NCBI GenBank assembly: GCA_026707585.1
Contig: JAPOWQ010000041.1
Location: 62,001 to 126,000, forward strand
Direction of reading: 5' to 3'
DNA length: 64,000 nucleotides
Source: Chloroflexota bacterium
Lineage (GTDB): Bacteria; Chloroflexota; UBA11872
The notes beneath the pieces are model-generated. The model saw nothing but the letters and a program-made list of their open reading frames with translations, had not been told where the DNA came from and did not search any database. Below, piece after piece: positions 53,024 to 62,644 of the stretch. A program made the position numbers and the translations under genes. How positions within the stretch are numbered: position 1 is the first letter of the stretch; each line of letters starts with the position of its first letter.

Positions 53024-54216
53024 GGGTTGGCCGCGATGGACGCCCTGATCGATTCGCCCAGCACTCTCACGCCGGTGCGAATCTCGTCGTGCGGGGCATG
53101 GCTGAAGGCCAGTCGAATCGCGCCGAGGCCGTCGCCATCGACCCGGAATACCGACCCGCTGCGGACGAGCACGCGTGACTGCTCGCAGCGCTGCATCACG
53201 TCGTTCAGCAACTCGGGTCGTCGCAACGTGAGCCAGACGAAGAAGCCGCCGTTCGGCCGCTTCCAGGTCGCCAGGTCGCCCACCTGCGCATCCAGCGCCG
53301 CGAGCATGATGTCGCGCCGTTCGCGATAGATGTCCTGCAGGCGCGCAATCTGCTCTTCCATGTGCTCGCGCATGAACTCCGATGCCAGGGCGGACGCAAA
53401 CGGACTGGTGCCGCCGTCGGTCTTGAGCGGGAGGATTCGGTCCGTCAGCGGGGCTGCGGTGAGGATCCAGCCCAGCCGGATCCCCGCCCCGAGAATCTTG
53501 GAGAACGTGCCGGCGCGGGTGACCAGGCCGCTGCCGCCGTCCAGTTCGTACATGGACGCTGGCCGGTCGCCGTCGTAATGCAGTTCGTAGTAGGCGTCGT
53601 CTTCAAAGACCGGTACCCCGTGCCGGTGACAGATTTCCAGCACTTCCAGGCGCCGCTCGCGGGTGATGGTGTTGCCCATTGGGTTCTGGAAGGTGGGAAT
53701 CGTGTAGAAGATGGCCGGTTGCTGCGTCGCGAAGAGTTCGTCCAGCGCCTCCGGCTTCGGGCCCTGGGCGTCCCAGGCCACGTGCGCGCCGTGGTCGCTG
53801 ACGCGCCGCACGAACAGCGCCCCGAACGAGGCATGGTCCAGGGCAATGAGCTGATCGCGGTTGACGAACGTGCGCAGCACCATGTCGATGGCCTGGCCGG
53901 ACCCGTTGGTAATCACGATTTGGTCGCGGTCGACCTCAAGTCCCTCGAAGACCCGCAGCTTTTCGCGAACGACGTCAATCAGTTCCAGGCTGCCCTTCCG
54001 CCGGCCATAAAGGAGGGCCGGATAGTTCTCGGGCAGGGCGTTGCGGGCGGCCTCAACCATGTAGTCGAGCGGGAGGGCCTCGTTGGCGGGCTGGCCGACC
54101 AGCAGATCCGCCACGATGTCGTCAGGTGCGCCGGAAGCCGAGACCATCGTGCCCGGGGCGGCGCGCCGACGAGCCTCGTCACTCAGGCAGCATTCGAAGT
54201 CGAAAATGTCAGCCAC
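53020..54216 (-). CDS. PLP-dependent class I/II aminotransferase
   Basis: 398 residues. LLVGQPANEALPLDYMVEAA, YGRRKGSLELIDVVREKL, IVITNGSGQAIDMVLRTF, PTFQNPMGNTITRERRLEVLEICHRHGVPVFEDDAYYEL, the PLP lysine in AGTFSKILGAGIRLGWILT and NGGFFVWLTL. This is the MocR/LysN-like branch without a DNA-binding domain. It heads an operon with two Ldh_2 enzymes, suggesting amino acid to 2-oxoacid to 2-hydroxyacid conversion. Confidence 0.87.
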   Translation of the reverse strand: MADIFDFECCLSDEARRRAAPGTMVSASGAPDDIVADLLVGQPANEALPLDYMVEAARNALPENYPALLYGRRKGSLELIDVVREKLRVFEGLEVDRDQIVITNGSGQAIDMVLRTFVNRDQLIALDHASFGALFVRRVSDHGAHVAWDAQGPKPEALDELFATQQPAIFYTIPTFQNPMGNTITRERRLEVLEICHRHGVPVFEDDAYYELHYDGDRPASMYELDGGSGLVTRAGTFSKILGAGIRLGWILTAAPLTDRILPLKTDGGTSPFASALASEFMREHMEEQIARLQDIYRERRDIMLAALDAQVGDLATWKRPNGGFFVWLTLRRPELLNDVMQRCEQSRVLVRSGSVFRVDGDGLGAIRLAFSHAPHDEIRTGVRVLGESIRASIAANP

Positions 54217-54241
54217 GGCGCCGTCGCAGTGCGAGGGGCGG

Positions 54242-55927
<1,686 letters not shown>

Positions 55928-55936
55928 GGCGGCTCG

Positions 55937-56239
55937 CTAGCTGATGATGGCGAGGACGTCGCGCTCGCTGACGATCAGGTAGTCCTCGTCGTCCAAGCGC
56001 AACTCGGTTCCGGCGTACTTGGCGTAGAGAACCTTGTCGCCTTCCTTGATTTCCAGCGGAATCGTCGTGCCCTCGTCGTTCACTCGACCGGACCCAACAG
56101 CCAGCACGGTGCCTTCCTGCGGCTTTTCCTTCGCCGTGTCGGGCAACACCAATCCGCTCGCGGTGGTGGTTTCTCGGTCTTCCGGCTGAATCAGCACGCG
56201 GTCGCCCAGCGGCTTGACCTTGGTCGCAACCGTGGCCAT
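55937..56239 (-). CDS. groES: Co-chaperonin GroES
   Basis: 100 residues. [81 protein letters not shown] covers the mobile loop and the roof. It caps the GroEL ring. It starts behind GGAGGAG and is followed after nine bases by groEL. The 230-base divergent region 56240-56469 should hold its promoter; no HAIR or CIRCE motif is visible in it. Confidence 0.95.
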   Translation of the reverse strand: MATVATKVKPLGDRVLIQPEDRETTTASGLVLPDTAKEKPQEGTVLAVGSGRVNDEGTTIPLEIKEGDKVLYAKYAGTELRLDDEDYLIVSERDVLAIIS

Positions 56240-56469
56240 GCAATCTCCTCCGTGGCAGTCCGACGCGAGACTGAACGTCTGCGTCGAGGATAGGTGGTAG
56301 CTGCCGAGTCGTCAGGGGCAGCAACAAGACATGATAGCCGATGCCGTCGCTAGCGCCGCATCGGACGCGCACGCTCGGCTGGCCGATAGTACCCTACCGC
56401 CGCTCCTGCCGCAGCGGGTTCGCGTAGCATGCGGCGTACCTTCCAGCCACGCGTGCCCGGGGAGTTGGT

Positions 56470-57705
56470 GTGATCGCTACGCATGACTCGACCACCCCGC
56501 CCACCCCCTTCCACCTGCTCATTCGCGGCGGCACCGTCATCGATCCGCAAGCGGGGCCTCCGCATACGGCCGACGTTGGCGTCAAGGACGGCCGCATCGC
56601 GGCCGTTGGCCCGGACTTGCGCGGGGACGCCGACGAAATTGTCGACGCCCGTGGCGCTTACGTCGTGCCCGGCCTCGTCGACTTTCACGTTCACGTGTAC
56701 TGGGGCGCGACGATCTGGGGCCTGGAGGCTGACAAGATCGGCGCCGCCGGCGGAACCACCGCGTTCCTCGACACCGGTAGCGCCGGCGCCACCACCCTGG
56801 CGGGACTGCGCCGCTATGTGATCGAGCCCTCACAAACCCGCATCCGCGCGCTTGTGCACATCTGTACCGCCGGACTCGTGACAACTCTGGGCGAACTGCG
56901 CGACCCGCGCTACCTGGACGTTGATGGCACCGTCCGTGCAATTGATCAGAATCGGGACATCGCGCCGGGCGTCAAGATTCGGTACTCCGACACGATCGTC
57001 GGCCAGGGCGACCAGGCCAGGGCCGCGCTCGACGCGGCCATCGAGGCCGCGGCACAGGCCGGCGTCTGGCTGATGGTGCATATCGGCTTCACGCCGGAAC
57101 CCATCCCGGACATCCTGGGTCGCCTTCGGCCCGGCGATGTCATCACCCACAGCTACACCCCCTTGGCCGGCGGGCTGGTGGACCTGAGCGCCCGACAAAT
57201 GCTGCCGGCCGTGATCGCGGCACGGGACGCCGGCATCGAGTTCGACATCGGCCACGGCAAGAGCAGTTTTGGCTGGCACACGGCCCAGGCCGCCCTGGAC
57301 TCGGGCTTCCCCCCGGACTACATCAGTTCGGACCTGCACCGCGGCTGCGTGCACGGCCCCGCCTTCAGCCTCCCCAATGTGATGACCAAGTTCTGGCTGC
57401 TGGGGATGCCCCTGGAAGAGATCGTCGCGCGCTGCACCATCGCGCCGGCCAGCAAGCTCGGCCTCGACGCCGGCACCCTGCGCGTCGGCGCTGAGGCTGA
57501 CATCGCGGTACTGGCGGTTGACGAAGGTCCGGTCACGCTGGTTGATTGCACGGGCGAGAAACGAACCTGGGACCGCCAGTTGCGGGCCGCCCACACCTTC
57601 CGCGCTGGGGTTCGCTTGGATCCCAAGGTGCTTGGACCCTCGGAGGAGTTGCCGGTCGAACTCTCGTCGCGCCCGATGACAAGCAGTTCCGGCAATTCAA
57701 CCTAG
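56470..57705 (+). CDS. Amidohydrolase-superfamily enzyme (dihydroorotase/deacetylase-like)
   Basis: 411 residues from GTG 56470. LLIRGGTVIDPQAGPPHTADVGVKDGRIAAVG and GLVDFHVHVYWG (HxH metal ligands) start the barrel. GVKIRYSDTIVG supplies the likely bridging lysine, followed by LMVHIGFTPEP, DVITHSYTP and SSDLHRG. The end is the usual composite domain (LRVGAEADIAVLAVDEG). It belongs to the metallo-dependent deacetylase-like group; the substrate is unknown. The selenoprotein candidate follows 56 bases later. Confidence 0.83.
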   Translation: MIATHDSTTPPTPFHLLIRGGTVIDPQAGPPHTADVGVKDGRIAAVGPDLRGDADEIVDARGAYVVPGLVDFHVHVYWGATIWGLEADKIGAAGGTTAFLDTGSAGATTLAGLRRYVIEPSQTRIRALVHICTAGLVTTLGELRDPRYLDVDGTVRAIDQNRDIAPGVKIRYSDTIVGQGDQARAALDAAIEAAAQAGVWLMVHIGFTPEPIPDILGRLRPGDVITHSYTPLAGGLVDLSARQMLPAVIAARDAGIEFDIGHGKSSFGWHTAQAALDSGFPPDYISSDLHRGCVHGPAFSLPNVMTKFWLLGMPLEEIVARCTIAPASKLGLDAGTLRVGAEADIAVLAVDEGPVTLVDCTGEKRTWDRQLRAAHTFRAGVRLDPKVLGPSEELPVELSSRPMTSSSGNST

Positions 57706-57761
57706 ATCCTGCTCACACCGGCGCGCCGTGCCAGACTGGCCAAACCGCGATTGGAGCGCAC

Positions 57762-59234
57762 ATGTCAACGCAGCCACCGATCCCCGCGCCGGAGTTTCCC
57801 GCAGGACTGGAATGGGCCAATACGCGGCGGCCGGTTCGCATGGCGGACCTGCAGGGCCGGCTGGTGATCCTGGACTTCTGGACGTTCTGCTGAATTAACT
57901 GCCTGCAGCTATTTCCGCAGTTGCGGAAACTCGAGGAAAAGCACGGTCCGGCGCTGGCGGTGGTGGGAGTGCACACGCCGAAGTTCCCGGCGGAGCGCGA
58001 GACGTTCAACGTGCGCTACGCGGCGCGGCGGCACCGCCTGGAGCACCCGGTCGTGAACGACCGGGATTTCCAGATCTGGCAGACGTACGGGGTGCGGGCG
58101 TGGCCGACGATGGTGTTTGTGGATCCGCTGGGGCACGTGATCGGGTTTCATTCGGGCGAGGCGCCATTCGAGGCGCTGGACCGGGCCGTGACGCGCATCC
58201 TGAACGAGCATCGGCCGAACGGCGTGGTGACGGACGCGCCGCTGGACGTGATGGAACAGGCGCCGGACTCGGACACGGGGCTGGCGTTTCCAGGGAAGGT
58301 GCTGGCGACCGCGGACCGCCTGTTCATTGCGGATTCGGGGCATCACCGGGTTATCGAAACGGACCACGACGGCGCGGTGCGGCGGGTGTTTGGGTCGTCG
58401 GAGGAGGGGCATCGAGACGGAGCGGCCTCCGATGCGCGGTTTACGTATCCGCAGGGGGTGGCGGTGGTTGGCGACGACTTATATGTGGCCGATACGGAGA
58501 ACCATCGGATTCGGCGGATAGACCTTGGGTCGGGCGGGGTGTCGACGGTGGCGGGAACGGGGGCGCGCGGGTATCCGGCGCCGGGGTCGCATCCGGCGCT
58601 GGCGGCGGAGCTGGCCTCGCCGTGGGACCTGGCGTGGCACGAGGGGCGGCTGTTCATTGCGATGGCGGGGATGCACCAGGTGTGGGTGATGGATCCGCCG
58701 GACGGGGTGGTTGGGCCGTATGCGGGGTCGGGGATCGAGAACCTGCAGGACGGGCCGCTGGACACGGCGCAGCTGGCGCAACCGAGCGGGCTGGCGGTGC
58801 ACGGCGACCGGCTGCTGGTGGCGGATAGCGAAACGAGCGCGATTCGAACGCTGCCGCTGGACGGGCGCGGAGACGCGCGGACGATTGCGGGGGTTGGATT
58901 GTTCGACTTCGGGGATGAGGACGGGCAGGGGACATCGATTCGACTTCAGCACCCGTTGGGGGTGGCGGCGGGGACCGAGGGCGTGTTTATCGCGGATACG
59001 TACAACAACAAGATCAAGGTGGTGGATCCGGTCCAGCGGCTGATCACGTCGTTTGCCGGGGATACGGAGCACGGGGATGCGGACGGCGGGCTGGCAGAGG
59101 CGCGGTTTCATGAGCCGGGCGGGGTGTCGCTGGCGGACGGGGTGTTGTTTGTGGCGGATACGAACAATCACGTGGTGCGGCGGGTGGAGTTGGCTGCCCA
59201 GACCGTCAGCACGGTGGAGTTGAGCGGCCTCTAG
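57762..59234 (+). CDS. Thioredoxin-like/NHL-repeat protein, probable selenoprotein (TGA = Sec44)
   Basis: One frame of 490 residues from ATG 57762, interrupted only by TGA at 57891-57893. Before it the protein reads RLVILDFWTFC, after it INCLQLFPQLRKLEEKHG. Related thioredoxin/NHL (NHLRC2-like) proteins have DFWTxCCINC here, so TGA replaces the first Cys of the C-x2-C redox pair, giving C43-U44-I-N-C47. The frame continues intact for about 1340 bases: thioredoxin fold (VVGVHTPKFPAE, VRAWPTMVFVDPLGHVIG) to about 165, then NHL blades (ADSGHHRVIETDHDG, VADTENHRIRRIDLGSGGVSTVAGTG, VADTNNHVVRRVEL). A SECIS-like hairpin follows the TGA. A mutation or sequencing error is the alternative. Confidence 0.8.
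57912..57929 (+). promoter_or_regulatory. Bacterial SECIS-like hairpin downstream of the in-frame TGA
   Basis: TTTCCGC (57912-57918) and GCGGAAA (57923-57929) form a perfect seven-pair stem with loop AGTT (57919-57922). The loop begins 25 bases after the TGA and contains the GU expected in a SelB-binding apical loop; bacterial SECIS loops lie some 16-37 bases after the codon. An alternative AACTGC/GCAGTT pairing (57897-57902 with 57917-57922) competes with it. Confidence 0.7.
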
Positions 59235-59338
59235 ACAGATCAACCTGGGGCTCGCCAGCGGCCAAGAAGCTATCGCGTGTCGCCCCTGCTGCGTCTATTC
59301 TTGAGCGGTCGATGCCGACACCCTGAGGACTACTACGA

Positions 59339-60193
59339 ATGTTCGCGACGTTTGGACGGACGTGGCAGCTCACGAAGATGAGCTGGGGCGTGTTGCAGAG
59401 CGATCGGAAGCTGATCGCGTTTCCGATCATGTCGGGCGTGGCGCTGGTGATCCTGGCGGCGCTGTTGACGGGCGTGGGGGCCGGATTCGGCACGTTCGAG
59501 CGGCTGGGCGCGGCGGAGACAGCCGGTCTGGCCGAGGCCGACATCGTGCTGCTGGGGATTACGTACTTCCTGCTGGCCTTCGTGATCATCTACTTCAACG
59601 CGGCGCTGATTGGGGCCGCGATGGTACGGCTGGCCGGCGGGACGCCGACGCTGGGCGACGGATTCCGGCTGGCGAATTCGCGACTGCCGCAGATCGCCGG
59701 CTGGGCGCTGATTTCGGCGACCGTGGGCTTGATCCTGCAGATCCTGCGCAATCAGTCGCGCGATAACTTCCTGGGGCAGATCGCGCTGTCCATCGTCGGC
59801 GGCGTGTGGGCCTATTTGACGTTCTTCGTGGTGCCGGTGCTGGTGGCCGAAGAGACGGGGCCGATCACGGCGATCAAGCGCTCGAGCTCCTTGTTCAAGC
59901 GGACCTGGGGCGAGCAGGTGGTGGCCAACTTCGGTTTCGGCATCGTTGGATTCCTGGCCGCACTGGTCGGGCTGGTACCCGCAATCCTGATCGCCTCGCT
60001 GTCGCCCATGGCAGGCCTGGTGGTTGGTGTGGTGACGGTGGGACTGGCGATTGCCACGGTTTCGACGCTGGAGGCGATCTTCAAGGCTGCCCTGTACGGC
60101 TACGTGGCCGACGGACGCGTGGGCGAGGGCTTCGAGCGCTCCACGCTGGAGGGCGCGTACGGACCAGGTCACGGCATGCAGCGCGGCTTCTGA
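59339..60193 (+). CDS. DUF6159-like integral membrane protein
   Basis: 284 residues with about five or six membrane segments (FPIMSGVALVILAALLTGVGAGF, IVLLGITYFLLAFVIIYFNAALIGAAMVRLAGG, FLAALVGLVPAILIASLSPMAGLVVGVV). The start FGRTWQLTKMSWGVLQSDRKLI and middle AIKRSSSLFKRTWGEQVVANFGFG are shared by a widespread uncharacterised family. A glycerophosphoryl-type membrane-domain fold is likely. The function is unknown. Confidence 0.72.
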   Translation: MFATFGRTWQLTKMSWGVLQSDRKLIAFPIMSGVALVILAALLTGVGAGFGTFERLGAAETAGLAEADIVLLGITYFLLAFVIIYFNAALIGAAMVRLAGGTPTLGDGFRLANSRLPQIAGWALISATVGLILQILRNQSRDNFLGQIALSIVGGVWAYLTFFVVPVLVAEETGPITAIKRSSSLFKRTWGEQVVANFGFGIVGFLAALVGLVPAILIASLSPMAGLVVGVVTVGLAIATVSTLEAIFKAALYGYVADGRVGEGFERSTLEGAYGPGHGMQRGF

Positions 60194-60250
60194 GGGCCGA
60201 CGAGAGACGTTTGCATAACCCCAGCATGGGTGCCCGGAAGACCCCTCACC

Positions 60251-60295
60251 GGTTTCGGCCGGGGACGGCCGAACCTGCCTCTCCCCTAGGAGAGG
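60251..60295. repeat. Two adjacent hairpins (REP-like) between the membrane protein and SDR genes
   Basis: GGTT-t-CGGCCG (60251-60261) pairs with CGGCCGAACC (60266-60275). CCTCTCC (60278-60284) pairs with GGAGAGG (60289-60295) around CCTA. The second resembles the hairpin at 34543-34563, so this may be a dispersed palindromic element. A TTTGCATAAC motif just upstream also occurs at about 1929. Confidence 0.4.
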
Positions 60296-60347
60296 GTGAA
60301 GAGCCGCCACGCCTTCGAGCACGAGGGGCGTTGTTCAGAGGTCGCCG

Positions 60348-61082
60348 ATGAGCGGGAGTCACGCCGGAAAGCGTGCGGCGGTGTACGGCGCCAGCAGCGG
60401 CATGGGCCGGGCTACGGCCCTGGCGCTGGCGCGGGCCGGGGCGGACGTGGCGGTGCTGGCGCGGACCGAGGATGCGCTGGACGAGGTCGCGAGCGAGATT
60501 CGGGGTATCGGGCAAAAGGGTGTGGCGATTCCCGTCGATATCCAGGACGCGGCGGCGGCGCGGGCGTCCGTCGATGGCGTCGTGGAGGCGCTGGGCGGAA
60601 TTGACATCCTGGTGTACGCCACGGGCTGGAATATCCCGGGGCGGGCGCTGGAGTTGCTGAGTTCATCGGACTGGGAACTGATGCAGCGGACCAACCTGTG
60701 GGGGCTGTATGACGTGACGCAGGCGGCCCTGCCGGCGCTGCGGGAATCCCGGGCGCGGGTGGTGGTGATTTCCTCGGCGGCGGTGCAGATGCCCGACATG
60801 TCCGGGGTGGCGTACCAGAGCACGAAGCACGGGGAAGCCGGGTTCGTGTACGGGATGATGCACGAGGAAGCCGGGAACGGGATCCGGGCGACGATGATCT
60901 TCCCGGGGCTGACCGAGACGCCCATGATCGACCGGCGGCCGGCCCCGACGCCGCCGGAGATGATCGCGAACGCGCTGCAACCGGAAGACGTGGCGGAGGC
61001 GGTGCTGTTTGTGACGTCGCTGCCCTCGCGGGCCTACGTGCCTGAGCTGGTCTTGCTGCCGGCGGCGATCCAGCAGCGCTAG
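60348..61082 (+). CDS. SDR-family oxidoreductase
   Basis: 244 residues, classical short-chain dehydrogenase: AAVYGASSGMGRATALALARAGADVAVLART (nucleotide fold), VDIQDAAAARASVDGVVEALGGIDILVYATG, ISSAA and the YQSTK catalytic pair, then IFPGLTETPM. It reduces or oxidises an unknown carbonyl or alcohol. It precedes the propeller-enzyme pair on the same strand, so it may act on sugar-derived substrates (inference). Confidence 0.88.
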   Translation: MSGSHAGKRAAVYGASSGMGRATALALARAGADVAVLARTEDALDEVASEIRGIGQKGVAIPVDIQDAAAARASVDGVVEALGGIDILVYATGWNIPGRALELLSSSDWELMQRTNLWGLYDVTQAALPALRESRARVVVISSAAVQMPDMSGVAYQSTKHGEAGFVYGMMHEEAGNGIRATMIFPGLTETPMIDRRPAPTPPEMIANALQPEDVAEAVLFVTSLPSRAYVPELVLLPAAIQQR

Positions 61083-61085
61083 TCC

Positions 61086-61149
61086 GTGAGCGGCCGCCGA
61101 GCGGGGCTGCGTATGCTGGCCGGGCGGTCCGAGGTCGAGAGGTTCAGCC
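61086..61149. repeat. Upstream region shared with copy 2 (counterpart at about 62580-62644)
   Basis: The region before copy 1 and the one before copy 2 keep the same layout: AGTCCG, CGGCCG, GGCTGCGTATGCTGGC and GAGGTTCAGCC immediately before the ATG. The TATGCT in it could serve as a -10 element. The duplication therefore included the promoter and ribosome-binding region. Confidence 0.65.
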
Positions 61150-62532
61150 ATGCCGTACGACCCTTCGCTACACCTGTTTTGTCACCCCTGGGAACTGCAG
61201 ACGGTGGTGCATATGCGCCGGACCTGGAACCGGCCGGCGCGGGCGCAGATGGATCCGGTGCTGGCGCCGACCGAGCCGTGGGAGGGTACGTCGGTGGCCT
61301 GGAGTACGGCGTTCTACGACCAGGAGACGGGGGTCTTCAAGCTCTGGTATGAGGCGTGGAATCCGGATCGCCCGGAGCCGCTGGATACGCCGGTCTGCTA
61401 TGCCACGTCGACCGATGTCCTCACGTGGGACAAGCCGGAGCTAGGGGAGTTTGAGTGGGACGGGAGCCGGGCGAACAACATCTGCTGGATGATGCGGCGT
61501 GAGAGCGCGCCGTGGGACTACCTGGATAGTCCAAGGGTGTTCGTCGATCCGGACGCGCCGGAGGCGGAGCGTTACCGGATGGTCATTTACGCGCGGGTTC
61601 AGGCCATTCGGCGGCACGCATTCTTCACGCTTACCAGTGCGGACGGGATGCATTGGACGTGGCGTGACGAGCCGTTCCTGACCGAGAGCGGGGACCGATT
61701 TCACTGCATCTACGATGACCGGCGGGGCGAGTATTGGGTCACGTCAAGGCGCGCGCACATCGAACGGGACATCCGTTGGGACCCGCCCGTCCCGCGAATT
61801 CGCAGCGTGGAGCGCTGGCGCAGCCCGGACCTGCGTGAGTGGATCGGGCCGGAGATGCTGATGCGGCCGGACGACGCCGATCTGCCGGACACCGAGTTCT
61901 ACAGCATGTATCCGATGACGGCCGGGAACGGGTACCTAGGCTACCTGGAGTTCTATGACCGGTTCGTGGAGCGCCTGCATACGGAGTTGGTGGTTAGCCG
62001 CGACGGGGACCACTGGCAGCGGCTGGAGCGGACGCCGTGGCTGGACCGCGGGACCGAGGGCGCCTGGGATGACATGTGGATATTTCCGGCCAGCAACGAC
62101 CCGCTGGTGGTGGGGGACCGGATGCTGGTGCCGTTTTGCGGCCGTGGCACGGCGCACGGCGGCCGGCGATACCGGATGCAGCCGGCGCGGTGCCGGATTG
62201 GGCTGTTGGAGTTCCAGCGCGATCGCTGGGCGGCGCTGACGGCCGGGCAGGACGGTGGCGAGTTCGTGACCGAGCCGGCGGAAGTAACAGGCGACAGCCT
62301 GTGCCTGAACGTGGACGCGGAGTTCGGTGACGTGCGGGTGGCGGTGCTGGACGAGTATGGCGGGGTGCTGGAGGGGTTCGGCCACGCCGAGGCCGTGCCC
62401 ATTGAACGCGACGCGATCGAGGCATGGGTTTCGTGGGACACGGGCGACTCCCTGGCGGCGTTGCGTGGCCGTCGCGTGCGGCTCCATGTCACGGCGGCGC
62501 GGGCCAGTGTGTACGGGTACAGATTCGGCTGA
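61150..62532 (+). CDS. Glycosidase-like beta-propeller protein (GH32/43-like), copy 1
   Basis: 460 residues, no signal peptide. Repeated motifs are typical of five-bladed glycosidase propellers: VFKLWYEAWNPDRPEP, CYATSTDVLTWDKPELGEFEWDGSRANNICW, RYRMVIYARVQAIRRHAFFTLTSADGMHWTW, RFHCIYDDRRGEYWVTSRR, VERWRSPDLREW and GDHWQRLERTPWLDRGTEGAWDDMW. A small C-terminal domain follows (SLCLNVDAEFGDVRVAVLDEYGGVLEGF). The catalytic acids cannot be assigned by eye. A tandem paralogue follows. Confidence 0.75.
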   Translation: MPYDPSLHLFCHPWELQTVVHMRRTWNRPARAQMDPVLAPTEPWEGTSVAWSTAFYDQETGVFKLWYEAWNPDRPEPLDTPVCYATSTDVLTWDKPELGEFEWDGSRANNICWMMRRESAPWDYLDSPRVFVDPDAPEAERYRMVIYARVQAIRRHAFFTLTSADGMHWTWRDEPFLTESGDRFHCIYDDRRGEYWVTSRRAHIERDIRWDPPVPRIRSVERWRSPDLREWIGPEMLMRPDDADLPDTEFYSMYPMTAGNGYLGYLEFYDRFVERLHTELVVSRDGDHWQRLERTPWLDRGTEGAWDDMWIFPASNDPLVVGDRMLVPFCGRGTAHGGRRYRMQPARCRIGLLEFQRDRWAALTAGQDGGEFVTEPAEVTGDSLCLNVDAEFGDVRVAVLDEYGGVLEGFGHAEAVPIERDAIEAWVSWDTGDSLAALRGRRVRLHVTAARASVYGYRFG

Positions 62533-62644
62533 GGGCCTATTGACCAGCCGCCCACTTGCAAACGCCTGAGACAGCGCTAGTCCGCGGACGGCCGAGCGCG
62601 GCTGCGTATGCTGGCGGGGCGGTTCGCGGTCGCGAGGTTCAGCC

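Noticed and set aside
56240-56469. CIRCE or HAIR element before groES
   Set aside because: No TTAGCACTC or CTTGAGT-type inverted repeat was found in this region.
57921-59234. Separate NHL protein starting at TTG 57921
   Set aside because: It would begin inside a thioredoxin fold, right after the redox motif; the upstream frame supplies the missing N-terminus in the same phase.
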